DNA of 64,000 nucleotides from assembly GCF_027887165.1 (NCBI RefSeq), contig NC_077234.1, positions 169,420,388 through 169,484,387 of the forward strand, given 5' to 3'. The notes beneath the pieces are model-generated. The model made no database searches. It saw only the letters and a list, made by a program, of their open reading frames with translations, and had not been told where the DNA came from. Position 1 is the first letter of the stretch; each line of letters opens with the position of its first letter. A program made the position numbers and the translations under genes. Below, one piece after another: positions 1 to 22,840 of this stretch. Source of the DNA: Monodelphis domestica (taxonomy: Eukaryota > Chordata > Mammalia > Didelphimorphia > Didelphidae).

Positions 1-386
1 CGCCCACCCTTCTGAAATGTTTGCTATCACTGCCTTAGGCTATATGAGATAACATTTTAGAGACAACCTAGTCCCTCCCTTCATAGAATTTAGTCTCTTC
101 TCTTTACTATTTTAGTATCTCTCTTCTACCCCTTTCCAATCCCCTTCTCTCCACCTACAAAGTAAAGATTGCAGTTGTTGCTGCATCTTTATAATTAACT
201 TTTAAAACCTTAAATCTGATGTTGTATGACACATGTATGGTGGTGTGGCCATTGTAACATTGTATGAGGCAGGTATGTCATTGCATGGTGGTGGTATCAT
301 GACATGATACGTGTGTGTTTTGTGTTGACACATGTGACATTGCTTGACGGTCACAGTGTTTTGTGAAAAAGACATATCATGTAAGG

Positions 387-900
387 CAAGGATCCCCAAA
401 CTGTGGTCTCCTGAGACCATTTATCCAGGTCCCACTGCACTTCTAGAAGGGGCACTTCTTTCATTGGTGGTCAGTGACAGAAGCACAGGATGCATTGGCT
501 CCTGGAGTACTGTATGTGGCGACACCTCAAAGCGTGGCATCACTCAGTACTACTTCCGGTGACATAATCCTTTGCATGGAGCCTTGTTCTGAGAGTAACT
601 GAAGGAGAACGAGGCACCATGCAAAGGATTATGAGGCTGCACAATGGAAGATGTCAGCATGAAGAGTGGTGATTTGTGGGAGGGGATTCCACACTGTGTA
701 TACTGCTGCCCAGTATAATGGTGGTGGCAGCAAGGGACCTGTGCAAGGTGTGACAGGCCCATCACAGCCAGTGCTGCAGCCTCTGCTATCCCAGACAGCG
801 TATACAGATTTGTTCATAGTTTTTTTTTTAGAGTCCGGCCCTCCAATGGTCTGAGGGACAGCGAACTGGTCCCCTGTGTAAAACATTTGAGGACCTTACA
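387..900 (-). mobile_element. Non-autonomous hAT transposon (Charlie/SPIN-like), 514 bp
   Basis: The left end, CAAGGATCCCCAAACTGTGG, and the right end, AACATTTGAGGACCTTACA, are imperfect inverted termini of the CAGGGGTCC(C/T)CAAACT type. Flanking 8-bp duplications are ATGTAAGG (379-386) and TTGTAAGG (901-908), one mismatch, as expected for hAT. The interior includes the familiar block with GGCCCTCCAATGGTCTGAGGG next to a poly-A/T run. No transposase is encoded. Family assignment is from memory of Charlie/SPIN termini. Confidence 0.8.
564..635. repeat. 28-bp hairpin inside the hAT element
   Basis: ATAATCCTTTGCATGG and its reverse complement CCATGCAAAGGATTAT form the ends of a near-perfect stem of about 28 bp (extending into GCCT[T/C]GTTCT) with a short loop around 595-607. 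Confidence 0.75.
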
Positions 901-1650
901 TTGTAAGGTATATGTATTGTTGTGACCAATTGGTGTCGTGTATGAAACATCCATGTGCCACTGTGTTATATTGGCATGTTTTCTGTGATGCAAGCATATT
1001 TCTGCAGAACAGGGGCATGTCATAGCATGTTACATGCATGTTGTTGTGGGACACACGTTTAGCTGGTATGTCATGGCATGACAGGCATATCATTGTGTGG
1101 CCCAGGATGTCACTGAATGTTGCACGCATGTCACTGGGCACAAGCCTGTTGTTGCATGAAATTTTTGTGCTGTGTGAAATGGCATATGATATATGCTTCA
1201 AATATGTTATGTGATGCAGGAATGTAGTTGTGTGACACGTGTCTGCATTAAATGGGTGACATTACATCATACAAGCATTTCATTACTTGATGCAAATGTG
1301 TCACATTTGTGTCATTTCCTGGCCCATTTATTGACTTATAGGCCACCACCTACTCCTAAGGATTACTGTATATTATCAATGGATATTGACCTTTTCCATT
1401 ATTTGGTCTAGTGCCTAATGACCCCCTCCTTTTCTTATTGTCACTGGCAATGATCTACTTGCACTTTGGTCTTTAATCAGATATAATGTGTCTTTGATTT
1501 TATGTCATTCACAATTATGAAAAGATAGTCACACAATTTTATGTGTATGTTTGTGTATGCTTACAAATTATTGGGCAGAATAACACATACTATGGAGGTA
1601 TTTACAAAACCACAAGTTATATTTATATTACGTTTGAAAATACTGACCTG

Positions 1651-1859
1651 GGGGGCAGCTAGGTATCTCAAGAGATTGAGAGCCAAGACCAAAGATGAGA
1701 GGTCCTGGGTTCAAATCTGACCTCAGACACTTCCTAGCTGTGTGATCCTAGGCAAGTCACTTAACGCCCATTGCCTTGCCCTTATTGCTCTTTGCTTTGG
1801 AACCAATACATAATATTGAATCTAAGATGGAAGGGCAGGGTTTAAAAAAGAAAAGAAAA
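1651..1859 (+). mobile_element. MAR1/WSINE-type tRNA-derived SINE with perfect target-site duplication
   Basis: It begins GGGGCAGCTAGGTATCTCA, has A/B-box-like parts (GGTTCAAATCTGACCTC) and the GTGTGATCCTAGGCAAGTCA block, and ends A-rich. A perfect 15-bp duplication (GAAAATACTGACCTG) flanks it at 1636-1650 and 1860-1874. It lies in the POGLUT2 intron beyond exon 7. Confidence 0.9.
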
Positions 1860-2814
1860 GAAAATACTGACCTGGAAAAGCTTGAAGTAATAGCAAAATA
1901 TGTTATCACCCATGAGGTTGTCCCTTGCAAATTCTTGCCCTGCCTTGGCTATTGCTTTTGCCTATGGAAGAAAAGATGACATTCAATATTACATAATTTT
2001 CCAAAGAGGCTTCTATTTTAATGTGAATAAAATGTAACAATGCGTGTCCATGATATGGTAGCAGAGCCACGAAGAGAAGCCAGTAATAGAAGATGCCATG
2101 AATAGGGATCTTACCTGGTAAGGAAGACATTTAATGTAGTGCTCCACTCACAGGCCAAGGAAAGTCATATTAAAGCAGGGAGGTTTGGGAATTCAAGTTA
2201 GAGAGAAAAGAAAAGTAGTGAAGAAGAATTGGAAGAAATCCATCTCCCATTTTCCCTTCCTAGGGATGTATAAAATAAATGAAGCAACAATGATCTTGTG
2301 AAATGAATAAGAACTCAATTTCAATTCTATGCCTTTCAGTAACCAATTATTTTAGAGGCTGCTTTTCTGAAACTCCTCATTTCAACAACGACTACAATCA
2401 CTCCCTTAGGGATGGAGGAGGTAGGCTCCCTGCCAGGGTGCCTAACGACCCCTTCATTTTCTTATTGCCACTGGCAGTGATCCACTTGCTATATTGGGTG
2501 GCATAGCTGCTGGTGGCTTATGACAAAATGATTAAAGGATAGAGAAATTTTCAGCTACAAGTATATATTAAGGAATTAGACTGAGCATCTTCTCCTGTGC
2601 AAACTTTGAGGTTGGAAGGGGAAGGGAATGAAAGTAGCATCCATGGGGAAAATAGTTTATTGTTTTCCTGTAGGAAGTCTATACAAAAGAATCCTAAGGG
2701 CTTGTCAGAGCATTTAAATAACCAATTTGATAGATATTTCCTTTGGACTTCTCCATGGATCCCACTGCCAGTATATTTCCTACTTTCCACCACCCCCATT
2801 CATCCTTTTTAGCT

Positions 2815-2945
2815 TTTTTGGTGTGTTGTCTGCTCCCTTAGGTTGTAAGCTCCTTGAGGGCAGGGATTGTCTTTCTTTTGCATATTTGTATCCCTAGCAC
2901 TTAGCACAGTGCCTGGCCCATAAATGTTGATCGACTGACATCTGA
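2815..2945 (+). mobile_element. L2/CR1-type LINE 3' end
   Basis: Contains TTGTAAGCTCCTTGAGGGCA, GTATCCCTAGCACTTAGCAC and AGTGCCTGGCCCATAAATG, the typical tail of L2/L3 elements. Confidence 0.75.
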
Positions 2946-3036
2946 ACTACATTGCAAACACCAGCCCCACTCACTTACCACATAACAGTAACAAACAGTA
3001 AGAATTTAATTGAATTGGGTCAATGAATTGCCTTAC

Positions 3037-15624
<12,588 letters not shown>

Positions 15625-16099
15625 TTACAAGGTTTACTGGCGAAACGGCCCACTAACAATGAAGTTTCCGATGTGGCCAGCACCAGCGGGGAACGTGCCA
15701 CTTCGTAGGTGGAAGACACGCAGGTTCACCAGTTAGTGCTGCAAACACATCTGCCAATTGCAAGAACAAGCACATCTGAGGTAGGTTTTCCCTAATAATT
15801 ATCAAAAGCTAACTCGAATACCTCTATTTTCCTCAAGGAGAGTTACCAGCAGGAGATGGGGATTCTCTTTAAACTATGCTAACCCTAGAGGATTCAGACA
15901 AGCACCATGCTGTTCTTTTTGCAATGGACAAAATAAACTTGTCTTTCAGACTCCTGCAGCTAGAGCATCTTCTAGGGTGATTGTGCTTCCAAAGGCCTGC
16001 TAAATATGAAAGCAAAAGTGATTGGCTCATTCCTCAAGGACTTGCTAAATAATCTCTTTTCCAAATGGATGCCATTGTTACATTTCTTTGGCTCCAGGG

Positions 16100-16117
16100 G
16101 ATTCTGGGATCTGTAGT
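16100..16117. promoter_or_regulatory. ZNF143/STAF (SBS)-like site upstream of POGLUT2
   Basis: GATTCTGGGATCTGTAGT matches the SBS consensus (TTCTGGGA..TGTAGT) well. It lies about 480 bp upstream of the POGLUT2 ATG. ZNF143 sites are frequent in housekeeping and bidirectional promoters. Confidence 0.5.
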
Positions 16118-16527
16118 CCATATAAACGAAATAGCGGAAATCTCAGATGGATAGCATTTAACTGAATTTTATTCATTCAACATGCTCCCTGTTTTCAGTA
16201 AGAAAACGAATGATATTGTTCATAAGAATCAGTACTCAGAATATGAAACCCTGAAATCTGGAGTCACAAAGAATCCTGTTTGCTTCCCCAAAACTCAACT
16301 CTCAGAAACTGACATTTTCATATTCACTGGGTACCTCTATATTCACGGGTCAGAACTTTTTGAACACAGGGCAGAACATTTTGAAACTGAATAATTTCTA
16401 ATTAAAGACTTGTATTCTTGGGACCTAAATGTCACCCGTCTCTCTCCTTTACTGCTTTCAAAAAGTGTGGGAATGAGGAATGGGGAGTGGTGGGATGGAG
16501 GAGGGTCTTTTGGAAATAGGAAAAGAA

Positions 16528-16543
16528 ACTTCAATTCCCAAGG
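16528..16543. promoter_or_regulatory. Partial SBS-like site, opposite orientation
   Basis: ACTTCAATTCCCAAGG matches the first part of the SBS consensus ACTACAATTCCCAG. Weaker than its two neighbours. Confidence 0.3.
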
Positions 16544-16599
16544 TCCCATAGGACAGGATTTGTGTGAGAAAATGGGAGGGAAAGAGGGAAGAAACCATT

Positions 16600-16617
16600 G
16601 CATTCTGGAAGTTGTAT
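16600..16617. promoter_or_regulatory. Second SBS-like site
   Basis: GCATTCTGGAAGTTGTAT differs at few positions from the SBS consensus GCATTCTGGGAGTTGTAGT and has the same orientation as the site at 16100. Confidence 0.4.
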
Positions 16618-16959
16618 TTTTAGATGGGGTTGGACTATTATTGTGACCAGTAATCTCTATTAGACATGCTGGAGGTCCTAAATGAGACCTAAGAAAAAGG
16701 TAGGGATCCGAGTTAGCCTTGAAATTTGTGCAATGAAGGATCCCTTTCCACTGGATACAGACTAGGGCTTATAGTTAAGATGTGTTTTAGTTTTATATGC
16801 TTGACCACAAGCTATGTCATCACAATAAACAAGGATGGTTATTGGTCCCAGGCCCCTACTTATCTTAGTAGGTAAATACTAAAAGAGTTTGTAGAGGGAA
16901 AATATTTTAGTCTTTTTAATGCAATAAAATAGTTAACTTTGCTTTTTAAAAAGTGGCTT

Positions 16960-17290
16960 CAAAGGTATGATGGAGAAATGGTTAGAGAATTTTTGGCCTT
17001 GGAACCAAGAAGATCTAGGATCAAATCCTACCTCTGAAATATACTAGATATGAGACCATAGATTCATCATTTAACTTCTCAATTATTCCCAGGTAACTTG
17101 AGGAATAGATACAGACAGACATTAATAGAGGGAGTTTGCATATTGGGAGTTACTAGGGGACAGAATGGTAAGGAGAAAAGAAGTAAAAAGACCAGAATTA
17201 AAATTTTGGGTTTACCATTTAATACCTCTGTGACAACAGGCAAGTACTTTAGCCTTTCTGGGTCTTAGTTTCTGTTAGACGCTACCAGAT
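16960..17290 (+). mobile_element. Two adjacent MIR/THER-like SINE remnants
   Basis: 16975-17100 (GGATCAAATCCTACCTCTGA, ATTCATCATTTAACTTCTC) and 17165-17290 (CCTCTGTGACAACAGGCAAG, TGGGTCTTAGTTTCTG) both read as diverged MIR heads and cores. Confidence 0.6.
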
Positions 17291-17540
17291 CACGAGTTCA
17301 ACAAATCCAGCCCTAACATCTCTTGACTTCCAGTCTTACATCAGCAATAACCTGTTTGATTTCTTAAACTGTATGCCCAGTAGACACTGCAAAGTCAGTG
17401 TGTTTAAAACAGAACTCCTTATTTCACCCCTCCAAAGGGTGAAACTTTCCTGTTACTGTACAACCCTCCTTCTAGTCATTCAGCTTAAAACTTCTATGTC
17501 ATCCTAGATGCCTCGCCCACACTCACCACACATATACTAT

Positions 17541-18080
17541 TGTTAACTTGGAAATAACACAGAACCACTAAAGTAATCAGAAAAACCTTGTCTTTAATCA
17601 GGAGAGATAGTGTTTAATAGTCAGCCACCACACAGAGTTAAGTGCCTAAAAACCACACAAAGGCAAGGGCTCTGGGACTCTGGGAACCATCTCTGGGAGA
17701 ATGCTCCTTATGAGGTGATTCTCCCCAGAGTGACAGAACTTAGGGATCTTTTATACCCTCTGTAGAACTTGGCACAGCAAGCACGCCTAGACAGACTGCA
17801 AGCAGGCTGTAGTCAGCAGCTGGCGTATGATCAGCTACAGTGAATACAAAAGGACAGAGTCAAACCAAGAGCTGGGCTTCCTGAAAGAGGACTCTAATAC
17901 AATGGAAGAAGCTATAGTAACTAAGACAAACAAGGATTTGACTATATCTATAGTCCCACTCAAACTGGGGTCACCAAACATTTCAAGGTCTAGTGTTCAG
18001 TCCAAAACAGGGGTGCCCTGGACTTCCTGAGTGTTACTTCTCAGGGGGCAGGAGCAAATTTGAAACTTGCAGAAAACCCA
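17541..18080 (-). mobile_element. LTR-like element inserted in the L3 LINE
   Basis: On the minus strand it has GGTATAAAAGATCC (about 17745) followed some 150 bases later by an ATTAAA signal (about 17595) and ends TTAACA at 17541. The left junction is set by where the LINE sequence breaks off; the right end is approximate. Confidence 0.6.
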
Positions 18081-18429
18081 GTTGATGCTACCTACTGCCC
18101 AGTCTTGTTTCCATCTTCACAACGTTTATAATATAGGTACCCTTTTCTCCAATCACATTGCTGCTGCTCTGATTAAAGGCTCTCATCTCTAATTGCTTTC
18201 TGGTTGGTCTACCTGCCTTCAATATTTCCCTACTCTTTTCCATTCTCCACGCAGTAGCTTCCGATCTTCCTAAGCTGCTATTCTGACTCTATCAAACATC
18301 ACTCCACTCCCAACTCCAATGTCTCCCTATTACCTCTAGGATGAAATATAAAATTATTTGGCTTTGATTTTAAAGCTCTTCACAAACTGATCCCTTCCTA
18401 CTGATGACCTTGTTTTATGGAACCTGCAA

Positions 18430-18755
18430 ATTTGCCTTTGTCCCTTGGGAACTTGCCTTTGGGGAAGTCCCAGACAGACCTTTGTTTTAAACTGAACAAT
18501 AAACCTTCAAGTACCCCATGATTTCAGCTTAGGTAAAATTAGTAGATATAATCAAATCCTAAACACCCTTTTGTCTTACAAGTTTCTCCCAGGTCTAGGC
18601 CTCTCCCAAGTATCCAGCCTCTGGTTGGAGTACTCAGTTTCCATTGTAAGCCAATCAATTGTCCTTCCTGTCCTTTATTTCCCAGAAGGTACATAGGACC
18701 CTAAGTTCTTCAGCTCAATGGAAAAATCCTCTTATGAAGTGCATTTTGCTAGAGA
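18430..18755. mobile_element. Unclassified inserted segment, LTR-like
   Basis: It lies between LINE sequence and the Tigger-like element and does not continue the LINE. It contains an AATAAA (about 18500) and a CCAAT-like GCCAATC (about 18651). Class not determined. Confidence 0.35.
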
Positions 18756-19369
18756 CAGTAAAGTGATCCCTCACCTATCCTGGGAGTTATGTTCCAAAGA
18801 TCCCCATGATAAGTGAAAGTCCACGAAGTAGCAGCATTATATATTTATTTTATTATCCTTTAATGGTAAGCATCTTCCCCTGGTGCTTGGGTTCACTGCC
18901 AGAAGCCTTAGAAGGTGCAGAACGTTTGGATGGCATAGGGCTTAAAATAAATTCAAACTTTTACTAAAACTTCACAAAAACACAACACTGCAGAGCAATA
19001 CGAAGCTCAGCGATCAGACATGTATGTGAAGTGGACAGGGAGAGATACTGAATGTGTGGGCACAGTGTGGGAGAACAGACTGATGCTACAGTCACTGAGC
19101 CAATCAGTACCCCGGATACAGAACCTAGCGCTGTGATTGGCCGCCTTTCATTCCATCAGCCAATAGTATGCATATATAACCTCACATTGGCAAACTTGCA
19201 CAAATGTTAGTGGTATACTGCATTTCCTTTGTGTACAGTATGGTATTCATCCCCCAAATCCCATCATATAGTGAAAACACCACGATACAGAATTAGATAT
19301 ATATTTTTTAAAAATCTGTGATACAGTGAAGCCAGGATAAGTAAACCATGATATAGTGAGGGATGACTG
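18756..19369. mobile_element. Non-autonomous Tigger/pogo-like DNA transposon, 614 bp
   Basis: The left end CAGTAAAGTGATCCCTCACC and right end TATAGTGAGGGATGACTG are inverted and match the Tigger-type CAGT..TCCCTC termini. TA follows the right end as expected; the left has GA (mutated). The interior carries CCAAT boxes and a TATATAA, and no transposase. Confidence 0.75.
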
Positions 19370-19624
19370 TATTCCCAGAGTTTGTCTCTGTGTGGTATCT
19401 TGCACATGATTCTATATAGCTGTGTTAGAAAATTGTCTTCCTTGCCCTGATAAAAGACTTGTTCTTTCTAACTACTTTGCTGGTTCCATGTTTTTTAAGA
19501 TTGACACTCTCTTTCCAATATTCTTACATTTTATTCCCTTCCACATAATCTATGATCCAGTAACATTGGCCTTTTTGCTGTTCTTTACACATAGTCCTTC
19601 AATTTCTCCTGGTACCATGTCCTG

Positions 19625-19773
19625 GTTTTTTATTTAATAACTTTTTTCAATTAAAAAACATTCATCTTCTCTTCCCCTTCCTCATGGAAAAAGAAAGAAC
19701 AATAAAACTTTTGTAACAAAGATAGTCAAACAAAACACATTTTTGCATTGGCCATATTCAAAAATATAACCTC
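19625..19773 (-). mobile_element. L1 3' end fragment
   Basis: TTCAATTAAAAAACATTCAT, pyrimidine-rich stretch, CTTTTGTAACAAAGATAGTC and ACATTTTTGCATTGGCCATA are the reversed marsupial L1 tail. Confidence 0.6.
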
Positions 19774-20329
19774 TGTGTGAGATGAAATAAAATGACCACC
19801 CACCCAAATTATAATTACAAACCTGGAATCAGAGAGTGAATAGTAAAACATGCAATTTTTATTCTTACTCCTGAGTAAGGGGACACACCCTAATGACAAT
19901 GCCTAACACATGGGTGCAGATACAAGCATTTTATAGATTCCTAATGCAAGACCCCCACCTCCTCTGTCTGATACTAGGTATGGGGGCCCAAACTTATAAT
20001 CTAGATACACAATTCTACACAATAAGAAACCAAGTTACATAGCATGAGCTTCATCAGATCTTCCACCAGGGGTGGGGGAGGTTTTGGAGAGATAGCCACA
20101 TCCTCAGGAGGGGCTCCTTTGGCTCCTAAAAATCAGAAGAGATAAGGAGGTAGGATAGCCGAGTAGTCTTCTACTGAGAAAAGAGGCCTCCCATTTCACT
20201 GGGCCTGTGGCAATAGCAGAATGTCCTTGAGGTCTTTTTTTTGAAACCCTAAGCAGGCTTTCACTCCCTAATGGGGTCTAGGGTGGAGGTCCCTTCTGAG
20301 AAGAACATATTAATTCTTTTCTCTCCACA
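19774..20329 (-). mobile_element. LTR-like element
   Basis: On the minus strand it begins TGTGGAGAG at 20329, has CTATAAAATG (about 19930), AATAAA (about 19857) and ends CACACA at 19774. The TATA-to-polyA spacing suits an LTR. No target duplication confirmed. Confidence 0.65.
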
Positions 20330-20713
20330 CTCCTCTCTTTTATGAGGTGATTTCATGCCTTTCCAAGGACTTCCCTGTCTTTTTTCAAGGCTCAGCTTAA
20401 ATCCTACCTCCCACATAAAGGTCATTTTATGATCTCACTCACTGCTAATTTCTTTTCACTGAGATTACCTCTCATTGACATTGTACATAGCTTGAATCTA
20501 CATAATTGCATATTGTCTCCCTTATTAGAATATGCCCTTCATTAGGACAAGAATCACAGGGATGATATTTTGGCCTTTTTTGTATCCCCAACATTTACAG
20601 TATGTGTACCCTTCTCTCACAGAGCTGCCTTGCTAATAATCACCTCAATATTTTACCCCTGGAACATTGCCATAATCCTTTGGTTGTTCTACCTGACTCA
20701 AGTATCATTGACT

Positions 20714-21190
20714 TGTTAAAAAGGAAACTCTACCTTCAGACTTTCTCCTTGACTAAAGAGGCAAAACTCAGGAAGAGAAAGTTAAAAACAAATTTATTTA
20801 CACATCAAAGCAGAGGGAGGCTGGTAGGCTGGACACTAGGACAATGAAGAATTCAAATTGAACCCTGCTTTTATGGACAGGAATAAGCCTCTTTCCTGTA
20901 AGGGAAAAGGTATTTCGATTGGATCACATAAATCATGAGAAGGGTCAGTGAACATTCAAGGTAACTGCTGCTACATACTCATTAAAGAGAAATGGGATTG
21001 GTGCTAAAGGTATAGTATTAGATCCCTCAATGATGACCCTGCCCTTCAGGACTGCCTTCTCTAGGAAACTGGCTACTTGTGGCCAAAGCCAAGCAAGGTT
21101 AAAACATGGAGTCATTTCAGAATGACTCTAACTAGTTACTGATTTTACACAATATACTACTTCAGTGCTAACCATATTTATGGTGTAACC
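20714..21190 (-). mobile_element. LTR-like element, same family as 9370-9838
   Basis: The minus strand shares TATTGTGTAAAATCAGT, CCATGTTTTAACCTTGCTT, TATGTGATCCAATC, AATACCTTTTCCCTT, CTTCCTGAGTTTTGCCTCT and the terminal TTAACA with the element in POGLUT2. CATAAAAG (about 20868) and AATAAA (about 20794) fit LTR signals. The right bound is approximate. Confidence 0.7.
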
Positions 21191-22840
21191 CTACAGTCAG
21201 ATCTATACTGTTCTTGTGAGACAGAATTGAGTATGCTATTCTCAGAATGAGTATTCAGTTTACAAAGGCTAGTTTGTTACTTTTTGTTGACTGAGGACTC
21301 TGGGACAAGTTTGGAAGGGAGACCAATGAAAGATAGAAAGGGGCTGGAAACACAGGTGTTTGGGATTGTAGGTCAAAGCCCGATTGGGGATTGGGTGGAA
21401 CTGACAGGAGAGGGAGGAGGAACTTTGTGTTAGGAACTTGTATTTATTGCCTATTTGCTGCCTAGTCAGTTTGCACTTTTTAGCCCATCATTGAAGTGCT
21501 CTTTCATGAAGGGATCAAATAACTGGCTCCTTTTACTCCTATCTTCTAATTTCAGGTTTTATTTATTTGAGTGAGTTGGGCACTTTTCATCTTTTTTTAT
21601 CTCACTCATTCCTAATATCTATTGCTTGTACAAAGTCAATTTGAGTGATGTCATGGAGGGATTTGGAGAAGAGATGTTGATAATGAGGAAAAGGAGAGAA
21701 AGAAGTTGAGAGAGTGAAGAGATCCTTCTTCTCCTCCCTTCCTTCAGGGGTCAGATAAGCCAAATCCTGTCTCCTTGAAAAAGGAGTATGTCTCCTCAGA
21801 GAATGTTTTCTGGGAGATGGAGGACAGGAGACTGGAGAGGGAATGCCTCAGTGAGATGGCAGGATGCCTCTCTCGGAGAAGCCCAGGGCTCCTGATGTCT
21901 AATCTATCCTTGAGAGGCAAGATGATTTCTTATGCCTCTGCTTCCCCGAGGGACATTAACTGTCAGTCCCTTTTAGGATCTTGGGACTAAACTGCCAAGG
22001 AAAGATGTCAATTCCTTGGGTCAGGCAATCTTGAATCCCTGGGATCTAGAAGTCAACCCCCTTTTGGGGAGAGGTATGACCTTCTCCAAATCTTCAATCC
22101 CCTATATTGTTTAGAGACTGGCCCAGATCTAAATCTTAAATATCAGGTAATTTATTGGGGTTCAGGAAGGGAAGGGGTAGCAAGGATGTCAGGTAGGAAA
22201 GTGGGTAAACAGGGAAGCCCTACAAATTGTCCCCTCTAGCAGGTTGGCTCTCCAAAGTCTAAGGGTTCAAGGCTTCTCAGCCTAAGCTAACTAAAACTTG
22301 AATATAGGAGTCCAGGGACAGATAAGGGAGAGAGAGACACACACACTGACACACACAGAGAAAATCCTTGGAAGGGATCTGAGGATGGCTCTCTTCAAAA
22401 GTTCTGATCCACAATGCCACTAAGGACTTTAGACTGCTGTCACAGAGAGTTTGATTGGAGGTACTCAGGGGTTCAGGAGGGAGAGTAGAAGTAGGCTTCT
22501 CAGCCTAGGGAATCCACCTCCCTCCTCTGGCTTCCAGCTGGAAGTGAAGCTGCCAGTTTGACCTTCAAGCTTCTGATTCTCTCCTAGAATATCAGTTTTT
22601 TCTTCTTGCTCCTCCCCCACTCTCTCTTCAGCTAGTCTCTGTCAGAGATTGTTCTCTCCTTGATGTGGAATGTCTTTTATCTTACAGTGAGCATTACTGG
22701 ATATGAACTTGGATAGTTAAACTTACAAGAAGAAGCAAGTGTATAGTGGCCACAAGTAGAGTAAGACCTCATTTTACTCAAACTCAACACATTTGAGTTC
22801 AGATATATGTAATTGGTGATAAAACAACAACAACAACAGA
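21190..22840. other. Intergenic, unclassified; possibly further LTR material
   Basis: Comparatively GC-richer sequence with a reversed AATAAA near 22152, purine-rich blocks near 21660-21720 and an ACAC stretch near 22337. No coding frame with family resemblance. An old LTR is possible but not demonstrated. Confidence 0.4.

Larger units (their letters stand above)
200..1330. repeat. Degenerate CATG/GTCAT-rich minisatellite, interrupted
   Basis: Bases 200-386 and 901-1330 repeat variations of GTATGTCATTGCATG, TGACATG and TGTTGCATGTCAC at irregular spacing of roughly 30-35 bases. The period is too degenerate to give a consensus by eye. The array is split by a hAT element. Open frames here have no coding character. 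Confidence 0.6.
15630..16680. promoter_or_regulatory. POGLUT2: POGLUT2 upstream region (probable promoter)
   Basis: Sequence immediately upstream of the POGLUT2 start. Only modest CpG content, no clear TATA box, but three SBS-like motifs at 16100-16617. Transcription start not determined. Confidence 0.4.
17310..20620 (+). mobile_element. Old CR1/L3-type LINE broken into pieces by later insertions
   Basis: Segments 17310-17540, 18085-18420, about 19500-19620 and 20340-20600 read in order as the 3' half of a plus-strand L3/CR1 element: AAAACAGAACTCCTTATTTC, GTCATCCTAGATGCC, TCTCCCTATTACCTCTAGGA, AAGGCTCAGCTTAAATCCTA and CTCCCTTATTAGAATATGCC. The gaps are filled by LTR-like, Tigger-like and L1 sequence. 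Confidence 0.65.

Noticed and set aside
1..3036. Search for the C-terminal POGLUT2 exons and KDEL-like end
   Set aside because: No minus-strand segment here matches the expected residues; those exons are presumed left of the window.
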